Of a DNA stretch of 45,548 nucleotides, positions 32,490 through 40,355 are shown piece by piece. The position numbers and the translations under genes are program-made. Source of the DNA: CAYSPT01 sp964432985 (GTDB taxonomy: Bacteria > Muiribacteriota > CAYSPT01); NCBI GenBank assembly GCA_964432985.1, contig CAYSPT010000040.1, positions 1-45,548 of the forward strand, in the 5' to 3' direction. Position 1 is the stretch's first letter, and each line of letters begins with the position of its first letter. Below the pieces are notes generated by a model, which was given only the letters and a program-made list of their open reading frames with translations, was not told the DNA's origin and did not search any database.

Positions 32490-32763
32490 GGTTTGCCGCG
32501 CTCCCATTGCCAGTAAAGCACAGAAGCGGCATATTATCAAGGTCGTGAAGGACCGTTACTGCACGGTATTAATACCATCGCATGGTATTAATATCACCGC
32601 GGCGGAATCAATAATATACCTGGTAATCTAAAACCAGTTCGGAAAAGTGCACCTGGAGCCTTTTCAAAGAATATAGATGCAACTATTAACATAAATAACG
32701 ATAGTATCTTGTTTATTAGAAGGCAATTTCCGCATTCTTTTATATCTCCCGAGTCGATAAAAT

Positions 32764-32793
32764 TTGCAAAATGCACTTAATTTTGGTTATGCT
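32764..32793 (+). promoter_or_regulatory. Putative promoter of the TPR/barrel gene
   Basis: TTGCAA (32764-32769) and TATGCT (32788-32793), spaced by 18 bp. The 5' leader would be about 55 nt. The rest of the 365-bp spacer back to the cyclase start (32489) is AT-rich and contains the palindromic pair GGTATTAATACC / TGGTATTAATATC near 32565-32597, but no gene. Confidence 0.45.
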
Positions 32794-32854
32794 AGTAGCT
32801 CAAGGTTTATAGAATTCTCAGTTCCTTACAAGTATTTTTCGGGGGCGATAAGAA

Positions 32855-35800
32855 ATGGTAAAAGTTAATAAAATCTCAGGGCTCAGGTACCTGAACATTC
32901 TTCTGGTGATCACCTTCTCTTGCACGTTTCTCTTCAATGGAGTCGCTTTCACCGAACCGGGAAGCGACTTGAAACAGAAACGGCTGGCGGAAGTAGAAGT
33001 GATATTGAGAGACTGGCTCGGATTGCACCAGGAAGACCGGTCAGCTCGATTCAAGCTGGCCCAGGTACTCTCACAACAGGGGAAACTGGACGAAGCGGTA
33101 GTGGAGTATGATCAACTGCTGGAGGATGCGGAAACGGATGACGTCCATGCTCTTATGGCGGAGGCCGAATCCCTGTTTGAGAATGGCAGGCCTGCTCACG
33201 CTCTGCTGGTCCTGCGGAAGTTGAGCCGGTTGAGTCCAAAGTATGGAGAAATATATCGGCAGAAGGTTGCCGCCTGGCGGTTGATGTCTCAAGGAATCGC
33301 CGGTTCTGAAGCAGAACCTGTTCCCGCTTTTCCCAGGCCGATTCCCGAAAAGATTGTCATCGAGGAGCCCCCAGAGCCTACGCCGGTCGTGGCGCAGGCC
33401 GTCGTAGCGCCGGTCGTGCTTGAACCGGTCCCGGAAACCGCGGTTGCCCTTGGTGCCGGTAACGGCACCAGTATACTTGAAGACGCCCAGGAATCTTGGG
33501 ACAATGATCGTCCCCTGCAGGCTCTCGTTCTCCTGAGAAAATACAGGGAAGCCTACCCGGACAACGAGGCCACCTACAAGCATTGGATTGAAGTCTGGCG
33601 GGAAATGCTGGTTTCCAAAAAAAGTGTGCAGACCCGTACAGATCCCGGCCCGTCCCCAGCAAATTTCGTGCAAGCTCCAGAACCAGGCCAGGCCATTGCG
33701 GTGGTAGTTGAACCCGAACCGGTAGCGGCGGTCGAATCCGAACCGGTAGCGGAAGTGGAGCAGGATGATCACAGCGCTTTCATGCTCGAAACTATCAGGA
33801 ATTTGCGTGACAACGACCGGCCGTTTCACGCTCTGGTTCTCCTGAGGAAGTATAGGACCCTTTATCCTCACAAAGAGGACACCTACCAGCAGTGGCTCAC
33901 CTTGTGGAAAGATGTACTCCCTGCTGTTGCTGTCGCCCAGGTTCGGAATCCGGATCCTATACCGGTCGCTCCGATCGAAGAGCCGGCCCCGGCTGAAAAG
34001 CCGGTCCCTGTCCCGGTACCAGAGCCTGATCTTGAACCGGCCGAAGAGCCAGGCCTTATCCCGGTTCCAGAGTACGAACCGGAACCCGTGGTGGTGACGG
34101 AGCCCGAACCGGTCCAGATCGATAAAGCCGCTCACGAAAAGGTTGGTTCTGAAGCTGTTGAGGGTAAATACCTGCTGGATAGTATCCGCTCGCTGCAAGC
34201 AAACGGTAATATGTTGCAGGCACTCGCCCTTCTGAGAAAATTCAGGAGCCTTCATCCCGACAATGAGGATGTCTACCAGGAGCAACTCTGGAGCTGGAGA
34301 ATGGCGCTGGTGGGAGACGAGGACCAGGTTGACTACGAGGACATAATCCCGTCGGAATCGGTGGAAGAAGATGTCCCATACGAATTCGTCGCGGAAGTCC
34401 CGGAAGACGAGCAGTATGAATTCTATGCGGAAGTCCCGGAAGACGAGCAGTATGAATTCTATGCGGAAGTCCCGGAAGACGAACAGTACGAGTTTGCCGC
34501 CGAAGCTATAGAAGAGCAGTATCCTATTCCCGGAGAAGAAATTCCGCCTGTGGATCGCGCGGGGGCTGAAAATATGGTTGGAGTAGGCAGGGATCTCATG
34601 CTGGAGGGCTTGTTTGATGAGGCGAAAGAAGTTTTTCTCAAACTGGTCGCCGAAAATCCCGAAAATGTACCTGCACTTCAAGCCCTGGCTGAGTGCTGCC
34701 TGTACCTGGGGAACTACAAGGAAGGTATTGCCGCCGGCAGCCTGATACTGGACAGCGACCCGGACGATGTCGATGCCCTGGTTACCCTGTCTATCCTGTG
34801 CAATTACAGCAACCGGAACAAGTCTGCTCTTCGTTATGTAACACGGGCCAATGTTATTGCTCCGGACCGGGCGGATGTCAGGGCTATGCACTACCAGCTC
34901 ACCAATTGGTACGGTTCTCACGATCGTGATATGATCGAGCTGGAAAAAGACATTGCCCTGGACCGGAATGATGTGGAGACGGTCCTGGCGCTGGGCAGGG
35001 TGCCCCACTGGGAGCGGCGCTCCAAAGAGACCATGCAGTATTATGACGATGTACTGGCCGAAGACCCGACCAACATGGATGCCCTGCTCGGTCTCGGTGA
35101 AGCCTTGATAAGAGAAGGAATGTGGGATGACGCCGAGTGGTGCATCGTTTCCGCCCGGGAACTCTACCCCGATAATCCCGATGTGCATGACGCCTGGAAC
35201 CGTCTGGCACAGGCAAAGGAGCCGGAACTCAACAGCCAGTACCGGGTTCGTGACATGTCTTTGTACGATTTCGCGCGGAACGAATTTATCAGGGACAGGT
35301 TCTTTAAAGCAAGCTCAGTGCAGTACGCACGCCGGATTGATTCGCGCAGAAGGCTGTTGATCAGATCGTTGCAAAGTGAGGAGTGGCAGACGTTCAATCC
35401 CACCGGCATCAAAGAATACCACCTGGAGAACAATGTTGTGTCGGTAGGGCTCGAACAGGCCCTTCCCCGCAATCTCCGTCTCCGCCTGCGGGTCGACTCG
35501 AACTCCTTCACCAACAAGGGAAACTACCGGTTCAGCCTTCCCGGGGAGGAAAACGAGTATTCCGGGTACTGTCTGTTGAGCAAAGTTTTTCCGAACCGGC
35601 GAATTACCGCGGCCTTTGGAAGAGACTTATTCCTCGAACCTCGTCCTGGTCCCGCGGGGCTTTCAGACCTTGCTCTGACCGATACGTATATTCTGGCATA
35701 TGATGTCGACCTGTCCAGAGATGTGTCAGTGCTCACATCGGTGAGCCGGGCGTACTACACAACCGATATCGACTACCGGGGAACCTACCGGGTACGGGCC

Positions 35801-36121
35801 CGTTACCGGCTGCCTGTGAAAGAGACGATCCAGCTTCAGTGCGAAGTGAAGTTTCACACCCACCCTGAAGAGCGTGAGCGGGCCGTGTTCTTGAATATCA
35901 GGGACCGGCTCAATGATCGTATCATGTACAAGCTGGACTACAATGTGGCTTTCAAATCGTTGACGGACTCAAATATTGAAACCCACACTACCGGGGTGCT
36001 GCTGCAGTACGATTTCGAAAACCGGATGTCCTGGTACCTGGACAGCCGCTACTCCTTTGACCGGGAAGATTCAAAGGACGAGATCCATTCCTATCAGACC
36101 GGTTTAAGAGCTGCATTCTAG
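32855..36121 (+). CDS. Large TPR protein with repeated modules and C-terminal outer-membrane barrel
   Basis: 1088 residues. Signal peptide (about 1-33). Four copies of a roughly 46-residue module (about 99-144, 206-252, 309-355, 439-485) have the core RP.(Q/H)ALVLLRKYR..YP..E..Y....W, separated by long Pro/Glu/Val-rich linkers. A 12-residue acidic repeat (EVPEDEQYEFYA, 513-549) follows, then TPR units (about 575-800). The last about 250 residues alternate polar and aromatic strands and end in Phe (LRAAF), the signature of outer-membrane beta-barrels. The layout recalls exopolysaccharide-export TPR-porins such as PgaA/BcsC; that role is inferred only. GC content and codon use look like the neighbours. 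Confidence 0.82.
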   Translation: MVKVNKISGLRYLNILLVITFSCTFLFNGVAFTEPGSDLKQKRLAEVEVILRDWLGLHQEDRSARFKLAQVLSQQGKLDEAVVEYDQLLEDAETDDVHALMAEAESLFENGRPAHALLVLRKLSRLSPKYGEIYRQKVAAWRLMSQGIAGSEAEPVPAFPRPIPEKIVIEEPPEPTPVVAQAVVAPVVLEPVPETAVALGAGNGTSILEDAQESWDNDRPLQALVLLRKYREAYPDNEATYKHWIEVWREMLVSKKSVQTRTDPGPSPANFVQAPEPGQAIAVVVEPEPVAAVESEPVAEVEQDDHSAFMLETIRNLRDNDRPFHALVLLRKYRTLYPHKEDTYQQWLTLWKDVLPAVAVAQVRNPDPIPVAPIEEPAPAEKPVPVPVPEPDLEPAEEPGLIPVPEYEPEPVVVTEPEPVQIDKAAHEKVGSEAVEGKYLLDSIRSLQANGNMLQALALLRKFRSLHPDNEDVYQEQLWSWRMALVGDEDQVDYEDIIPSESVEEDVPYEFVAEVPEDEQYEFYAEVPEDEQYEFYAEVPEDEQYEFAAEAIEEQYPIPGEEIPPVDRAGAENMVGVGRDLMLEGLFDEAKEVFLKLVAENPENVPALQALAECCLYLGNYKEGIAAGSLILDSDPDDVDALVTLSILCNYSNRNKSALRYVTRANVIAPDRADVRAMHYQLTNWYGSHDRDMIELEKDIALDRNDVETVLALGRVPHWERRSKETMQYYDDVLAEDPTNMDALLGLGEALIREGMWDDAEWCIVSARELYPDNPDVHDAWNRLAQAKEPELNSQYRVRDMSLYDFARNEFIRDRFFKASSVQYARRIDSRRRLLIRSLQSEEWQTFNPTGIKEYHLENNVVSVGLEQALPRNLRLRLRVDSNSFTNKGNYRFSLPGEENEYSGYCLLSKVFPNRRITAAFGRDLFLEPRPGPAGLSDLALTDTYILAYDVDLSRDVSVLTSVSRAYYTTDIDYRGTYRVRARYRLPVKETIQLQCEVKFHTHPEERERAVFLNIRDRLNDRIMYKLDYNVAFKSLTDSNIETHTTGVLLQYDFENRMSWYLDSRYSFDREDSKDEIHSYQTGLRAAF
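34391..34498 (+). repeat. 36-bp in-frame coding repeat, three copies
   Basis: Units at 34391-34426 and 34427-34462 are identical; the third (34463-34498) differs at a few bases. They encode an acidic 12-residue repeat starting A-EVPEDEQYEF. Near identity at DNA level indicates recent expansion. Confidence 0.9.
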
Positions 36122-36143
36122 CGACGTGCGTTTTCATCAACAC

Positions 36144-36231
36144 CAGGCTCTATATATAGTATAAGTTTTCTTCGGGATCCGACTGGGATTTCACTAGCCT
36201 CAGGCTCTATATATAGTATAAGTTTTCTTCG
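36144..36231 (+). repeat. 31-bp direct repeat pair after the TPR/barrel gene
   Basis: CAGGCTCTATATATAGTATA plus AGTTTTCTTCG occurs identically at 36144-36174 and 36201-36231. CTATATATAG is a palindrome and TATAGT resembles a -10 box. The copies are 26 bp apart. The remaining spacer (36232-36358) is AT-rich, with no gene. Confidence 0.9.
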
Positions 36232-36358
36232 TGGTTCTCTCATCCATTATCATTACGCTCACCATATTGCAGCTAATCGATTAATGCTGCCGTAGTTACC
36301 TAAAAAAAATAATCTGAATGGTTAATATAAACTATTTTAATATTTTTAACATTTCCAC

Positions 36359-36405
36359 TTGATTAAATTGATTTTTATGATACAATTAACTTAAGAAAGT
36401 TAATT
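36359..36405 (+). promoter_or_regulatory. Promoter with overlapping palindromic operator for the DUF2089 operon
   Basis: TTGATT (36359-36364), 16-bp spacer, TACAAT (36381-36386). A perfect inverted repeat AATTAACTT-AAGA-AAGTTAATT (36384-36405) starts inside the -10 box and covers the predicted transcription start. A bound dimer would block transcription. GGAGGTG (36406-36412) follows at once. Autoregulation by the DUF2089 HTH protein is a natural guess. Confidence 0.7.
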
Positions 36406-36416
36406 GGAGGTGCGGC

Positions 36417-36776
36417 ATGAACGATTGGAGTGAACTGATTCGTCTTACCGGGGGAACACCTGTTGTCATCGAGCGGGTGCGGTTGAAAAACTCATCCATT
36501 GCCATAGAGGGCTCATTCGAGCCTCCCCCCCTGGCTGCTCTTTCACCTGATGACCAGGTGTTTCTGGCTGCGTTTGTCAAGAATCACGGATCGATCAAGG
36601 AAATGGAACGTATCTTCGGCGTGAGTTATCCAACGGTGAAGGGCCGTCTGAACCGGATTGCCAAAATGCTGGATTTCGTGGATGTCCGGGCCGAGTACTC
36701 GAGCGACGATGTTCTCAAGCGGCTGGAGCGCGGCGAACTTACCGTGGATGAAGCAGTGGAGAGATTGAAGAAATGA
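36417..36776 (+). CDS. DUF2089-family HTH regulator
   Basis: 119 residues. The family usually begins with a CxxC zinc ribbon; here the ribbon is reduced to VIERVRLKNSSIAIEGSFEPP without Cys. The core LSPDDQVFLAAFVKNHGSIKEMERIFGVSYPTVKGRLNRI (about 42-81) is a helix-turn-helix. The tail VLKRLERGELTVDEAVERLKK is the short helical motif also found in the third gene of this operon. Probable transcription regulator. Overlaps the next gene by 4 nt. Confidence 0.85.
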   Translation: MNDWSELIRLTGGTPVVIERVRLKNSSIAIEGSFEPPPLAALSPDDQVFLAAFVKNHGSIKEMERIFGVSYPTVKGRLNRIAKMLDFVDVRAEYSSDDVLKRLERGELTVDEAVERLKK

Positions 36777-37048
36777 TGTGCCCCCCAAGTCTGGTGTTCA
36801 TCCGGACCGGAAGAATCAAGCTATGGCTGCCGGTGTTTCTTCTCTGGCCGCTGGTGGCTATCCTGGCCCTGGTGCTGGAACCCCTTGCGCTGCTGGCAGG
36901 GATGCTGATTCTGCCCCTGGGGTGGAAACGGGCTAGGAACGTGGTGCTGTTCATCCCGAACCTGGTCCGGCTGTTCGTGATGCTGCGCGGCTTCGAGGTC
37001 GACGTGGCTGACGGTGAGGGAACCGGATTTGGATTGCGTCTCATCTGA
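36773..37048 (+). CDS. Small membrane protein in the DUF2089 operon
   Basis: 91 residues starting at the ATGA overlap. A hydrophobic hairpin (about 17-50, LPVFLLWPLVAILALVLEPLALLAGMLILPLGW) and an amphipathic stretch (NVVLFIPNLVRLFVMLRGF) suggest a membrane partner of the regulator and the SHOCT-like protein. No named family is recognised. The last 18 bp before its tail are repeated 57 bp downstream. Confidence 0.75.
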   Translation: MMCPPSLVFIRTGRIKLWLPVFLLWPLVAILALVLEPLALLAGMLILPLGWKRARNVVLFIPNLVRLFVMLRGFEVDVADGEGTGFGLRLI

Positions 37049-37095
37049 GTCGAGATCGATATGATTATTAGTTGCGAAACCGGATTTGGATTGCG
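37021..37095 (+). repeat. Duplicated tail of the small membrane protein gene
   Basis: AACCGGATTTGGATTGCG occurs at 37021-37038 inside the gene end and again at 37078-37095. CTCATCTGA of the gene end (stop at 37046-37048) also recurs at about 37112-37120. Together the two pieces indicate a copied gene tail, later interrupted. Confidence 0.75.
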
Positions 37096-37134
37096 GCTTA
37101 TATAATTTGAGCTCATCTGAAAGGAGAATAAGCT

Positions 37135-37707
37135 ATGTCGGAGGAACACAGGAAAATACTGGAAATGCTCAATAGCGGAAAAATAACGGTGGACGACGCC
37201 GAACGTCTGCTGGCGGCTATTGGTGGTAAGAGCGCAGAATCCGAAGATCGGGAACCGGAATTCCAGGCAAAGATGGAAGGTTTCGTGGACCGCGTGCGCA
37301 AGGCGAAGGCAGAAGCAAAAGCGGCGAAAGTGAAAGCAAAGGCCGAGGTCAAAGCAGTCATGGCGGAAGCAAAAGCGGGACGGGAGCACGCCGGTGGTTC
37401 CGGCCGCCAAAAACCGTTCACGCCGAACTACCTCCGTGTGACCGTCCAGTCAAGCTCAGGCGATAATGTCAATGTTAAGGTCCCCATCAATCTTATCAGG
37501 GCCGGGATGAAATTCCAGGGGCTTATGTCTTTCGTTCCCGAATCGGCGCGCGAGCAGATAAACGCCAAACTGGGAGAAAAAGGCATTGATATCGATTTGG
37601 GAAAGATCAAGAGCCAGGACCTGGAGGAGATTCTGCAGGCCCTCGGTGAGCTCGAAGTAAATGTCGACTCCGACGACGGTGACCGGGTCAGGGTTTTCTG
37701 CGAGTAA
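37135..37707 (+). CDS. SHOCT-like domain protein (LiaX/YvlB N-terminal type)
   Basis: 190 residues; AAGGAGAATA precedes the ATG. The N-terminal KILEMLNSGKITVDDAERLLAAI (7-29) is the SHOCT-like helical pair of YvlB/LiaX proteins. A Lys/Ala/Glu helix (about 45-85) follows, then YLRVTVQSSSGDNVNVKVPINLIRAGMKF, a beta segment like the start of adhesin-type DUF4097 domains, and an acidic end. Such operons are linked to envelope-stress responses in Firmicutes; here this is inference. The stop lies in a 21-bp repeat. Confidence 0.8.
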   Translation: MSEEHRKILEMLNSGKITVDDAERLLAAIGGKSAESEDREPEFQAKMEGFVDRVRKAKAEAKAAKVKAKAEVKAVMAEAKAGREHAGGSGRQKPFTPNYLRVTVQSSSGDNVNVKVPINLIRAGMKFQGLMSFVPESAREQINAKLGEKGIDIDLGKIKSQDLEEILQALGELEVNVDSDDGDRVRVFCE

Positions 37708-37744
37708 AACCGTGTTAACGGTTAGTAAACCGTGTTAACGGTTA
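37704..37744 (+). repeat. Tandem repeat spanning the stop codon of the SHOCT-like gene
   Basis: GTAAAACCGTGTTAACGGTTA (37704-37724) is followed by the same unit with one A fewer (37725-37744) and by GTAG. The TAA at 37705-37707 in unit 1 is the gene's stop. ACCGTGTTAACGGT is a near-perfect palindrome. Confidence 0.85.
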
Positions 37745-37762
37745 GTAGACCCGTATCCCTGT

Positions 37763-38284
37763 TCAGAGCAGCTCCACGTACCAGTTTTTGATCCATTGTG
37801 ACAGAACCCTGAGTCCCAACCCCCGCAGGAAGGGGTGTTCTTCCATGGGCAGTTTCGGTATGAGATCGAGACCGTAGATCAGCCCGGAAAGCAGGTCACT
37901 GTCTTTAGGATTGGTGCAGCCTGATTCCAAAAGCTCCCGACAGTACCGGGAGAGGGACTGCAGTTTCTCCTGGTTCCAGGTCAACACGATTGTTCTCGAT
38001 ATAAGCTCGTCCAGGATTACTTTGAGTTGTGGTGTAGTTAGCTCGGGATGGCTGGTCACGATGTCGATGAACGATTCGTACTCCGTGAGTACTGCCCGGG
38101 ATGGTTTGTCCCAGAATATAGACAGTTCGGGCTTTGAGGCCATGGAGACGCTCTCGCGCATCTGGTCGAGTTTATCCTGGTCCAGGCGGTGGGATGAATC
38201 CAATGGGCGGGAGGGCTCCCGGAGAAGAGGCAGGTTATCCAGATATATGTCGATGAGATCGCAAACTTTTTTCCTGGGGGACAT
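37763..38284 (-). CDS. Hypothetical all-helical protein, last gene of the STAS-primase operon
   Basis: 173 residues, no membrane segment, Leu- and Ser-rich helices throughout (e.g. TTPQLKVILDELISRTIVL and LLSGLIYGLDLIPKLPMEEH). No family is recognised. It starts 20 nt after the second STAS gene with no clear ribosome binding site of its own, so it is probably cotranscribed. Confidence 0.7.
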   Translation of the reverse strand: MSPRKKVCDLIDIYLDNLPLLREPSRPLDSSHRLDQDKLDQMRESVSMASKPELSIFWDKPSRAVLTEYESFIDIVTSHPELTTPQLKVILDELISRTIVLTWNQEKLQSLSRYCRELLESGCTNPKDSDLLSGLIYGLDLIPKLPMEEHPFLRGLGLRVLSQWIKNWYVELL

Positions 38285-38304
38285 TATTGTGGCTGTTTGC
38301 GTAA

Positions 38305-38634
38305 CTACCGGTCGGAAAGGGCATCCTCAACGGAGTCGTAGATGGGGAAAGAATCGCCCAGACTGGTAATCCGGATGAAGGTCATCAGTGCAGGATTGAT
38401 GTTGGACAGACGAATCCAGCCGTTTGCAGGGATGAGTTTCTTGTTGACTTGAAAAATGGCGCTCCTCCCCATGCTGGTCATCATGGAGACGTTTTCCATG
38501 TTGAGAATGAAATGCAGTTTCCCCTGGTCGATTAGTGTTTTCATATCGCTTTTGAACGTGATAGCGATATTTTCCACCAGATCGTAGTCAAGGTCGATGA
38601 TAACGACGTCATCGCGTTCCCGGTAGTTGAACAA
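38305..38634 (-). CDS. STAS-domain protein 2 (anti-sigma-antagonist fold)
   Basis: 109 residues from a TTG with GGGGG 9 nt upstream. It aligns without gaps to the other STAS protein of this operon, with 55 of 105 positions identical by hand count. The usual phospho-site D-S-[ST]-G reads T53-S54-M55-G56, so one Ser/Thr position is Met; phosphorylation by a classical anti-sigma kinase would need Ser54 or Thr53. It lies just downstream of the primase-like gene. Confidence 0.85.
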   Translation of the reverse strand: MFNYRERDDVVIIDLDYDLVENIAITFKSDMKTLIDQGKLHFILNMENVSMMTSMGRSAIFQVNKKLIPANGWIRLSNINPALMTFIRITSLGDSFPIYDSVEDALSDR

Positions 38635-38655
38635 ACCGTATACCCCCTTTCAATG

Positions 38656-39960
38656 TCAGTCCGACTCGAGAATTTCATCCTCAATCAGACGTGACCATTT
38701 GCCCCACAGGTCTTTTTCGATGTAACGGGTGAGCGTGCTTTCTACACCGCTGGTTTTTTCGGGGTATAGATTGAGCCCCGGGCAGCGGGCCAGTATCGAG
38801 ATGAACGCATCCAGTCCATGCGTTAAACCGCCGTGTGTCATGATGAACTTGTCGGGTTCCATCGGTTCCGTGTACTTTGTTTCAGCCATCATTATGGGAT
38901 CGACCACGAACAGCTTGAAGGGAAGGTCGTTCAACATGTTCGCTATGGCCATGGTGCGGTCCCGCTCGGTACCGTAGGTGCGTGGATCATAGTCCATACA
39001 CAGGGTGAGACTGCCGTCTTCACCCAGGTAGTCCGTCAGGACGTCGATCTGGGACTTCACCAGGCCGCTGTGTGAAGAAATGGGAAATGGACCGATCCTG
39101 AAACCCAGGCCGATGGTGTAAGGCAGAAGTGCTTTAAAAGGGCTTTCGAACATGATGAGATTGCGTTTGTCCGCCCGCGCCGCCCGGTCCAGGTTGAAAG
39201 GGATCGACTCGCTGCCGAATGGTAGTGACTGTGCATTGCAGGGCAGGTGAACATAGGTGCTCTGCCCCGGCCGTGATTCGTGCGGCAGGCGCCCCCACAT
39301 GTTGATTACCCGGCCGTGAATATCCCGCCACTGGCCGGTTATCCGGCCCACCATTTTGGGGTGGAATATACCAAGCGCGCTGGCTTCATCGAAATTCTGC
39401 CCTCTTTTTTCAAGAAAAGCCCCAACTTCCTCCTGGCGGGTGTACAGTCCGAGAGAGAGCGCCTGTACGACTTCCAGAGAAAAACCTCGCCGCTTGAGAA
39501 AATCCCGTGCCAGCTGGGCCTGGGAACTTTCTGACAGAAGCTCGTCCTGGGTGTGCCTGGCGAAAAGTTCCATCAGCAGGTACCGCCGGTACAGGTCGCT
39601 GCAGTGGCGAAAATCCTCGTCTGTCCACCGGTTTTCATCGGAATCGGGGGGGGAAATGTCGATGTTCGCCTGCTCGGCCAGCTTCTGAAAGCTGTCAATC
39701 CAGTTCGTGCCGTGCAGGTTTTGCACGAACTCGATGGGTCCTCCTCCACCGCATCCGTCGAAGCAGTACCATAAAAGGTTTTTAGGATTGAGAAGAAAGG
39801 AAGTCCGGGTGTCGTTGTGGAAAGGACAGGAGCCCCACCAGCCGCGGATGGTCTTTTTCTTGATTGAAAACTCTTTGAAGACTACTGCCGCTCGCAAATG
39901 AGGGAGTATCCGGGAGTCAAATACTTCCCATGGCTTCTGCTGCGTCAGGCATGGGGTCAT
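38656..39960 (-). CDS. DnaG-like protein: CHC2 zinc finger plus TOPRIM-type primase core
   Basis: 434 residues. The zinc finger has Cys45, His48, Cys66 and Cys70 (CPFH ... CFDGC, one residue longer between the last two than in DnaG), followed by GGGGPIEFV. The N-terminal core segment VGRITGQWRDIHGRVINMWGR (204-224) matches the DnaG pattern. TOPRIM acids are Glu272 (MFESPFKAL) and Asp323-x-Asp325 (CMDYDP). The C-terminal helicase-binding domain of DnaG is absent. It is therefore not the housekeeping primase by layout. Flanked on both sides by STAS genes; its start overlaps STAS 1 by 4 nt. Confidence 0.85.
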   Translation of the reverse strand: MTPCLTQQKPWEVFDSRILPHLRAAVVFKEFSIKKKTIRGWWGSCPFHNDTRTSFLLNPKNLLWYCFDGCGGGGPIEFVQNLHGTNWIDSFQKLAEQANIDISPPDSDENRWTDEDFRHCSDLYRRYLLMELFARHTQDELLSESSQAQLARDFLKRRGFSLEVVQALSLGLYTRQEEVGAFLEKRGQNFDEASALGIFHPKMVGRITGQWRDIHGRVINMWGRLPHESRPGQSTYVHLPCNAQSLPFGSESIPFNLDRAARADKRNLIMFESPFKALLPYTIGLGFRIGPFPISSHSGLVKSQIDVLTDYLGEDGSLTLCMDYDPRTYGTERDRTMAIANMLNDLPFKLFVVDPIMMAETKYTEPMEPDKFIMTHGGLTHGLDAFISILARCPGLNLYPEKTSGVESTLTRYIEKDLWGKWSRLIEDEILESD

Positions 39961-40289
39961 TTTTCCTTGGTAACGGCATCATCAACTGAGTCGTAGATTT
40001 TGAAGATGTCGGTCAACATGGTGAACGAAAAGAAATCACGTAACTGGTCGTTCACGTTGATCAGGCGGATCCACCCGCTTCGCGGTTCGAGTTTCTTGTT
40101 GATCTCGCACAGTGAACCCAGTCCCATACTGGTCATGAAACTGACTCGTTTGAGATCGATGACGAAGCGGTTTTTTCCCTTATCCAGCAGGGATGTCATG
40201 TCTTCGCTGAATTTAATAATGGTGTTCTCGGCCAGGTCGTAATCAAGTTCAATCACCACTACGTCATTTTTTTCATGGTACGTTAACAC
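39957..40289 (-). CDS. STAS-domain protein 1 (anti-sigma-antagonist fold)
   Basis: 110 residues from a GTG at 40289, chosen because AGGAGGAGGGGG lies 5 nt upstream and the N-terminus then lines up with the paralogue at 38634; the frame is open to 40328. The phospho-site region is FMTSMGLGSL (T53-S54-M55-G56) instead of DSSG. GWIRLINVN and IYDSVDDA are shared with the paralogue. Overlap with the primase-like gene suggests equal synthesis. Confidence 0.87.
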   Translation of the reverse strand: MLTYHEKNDVVVIELDYDLAENTIIKFSEDMTSLLDKGKNRFVIDLKRVSFMTSMGLGSLCEINKKLEPRSGWIRLINVNDQLRDFFSFTMLTDIFKIYDSVDDAVTKEK

Positions 40290-40355
40290 TATATCCCCCT
40301 CCTCCTGAATTAGTAAATCACATCTCACTGGTACTTATCAAGGCAGATTTACATC

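Noticed and set aside
33071..35188. A 705-codon open frame antisense to the TPR/barrel gene
   Set aside because: It mirrors the Pro/Glu/Val-rich repeats of the plus-strand gene; its product is Phe/Arg/Asp-rich with no recognisable domain, and it has no ribosome binding site. The plus strand has signal peptide, TPRs and barrel.
38656..39960. Housekeeping DnaG primase
   Set aside because: It is about 434 residues, lacks the helicase-binding domain, has an unusual CHC2 spacing and is not next to rpoD or rpsU.
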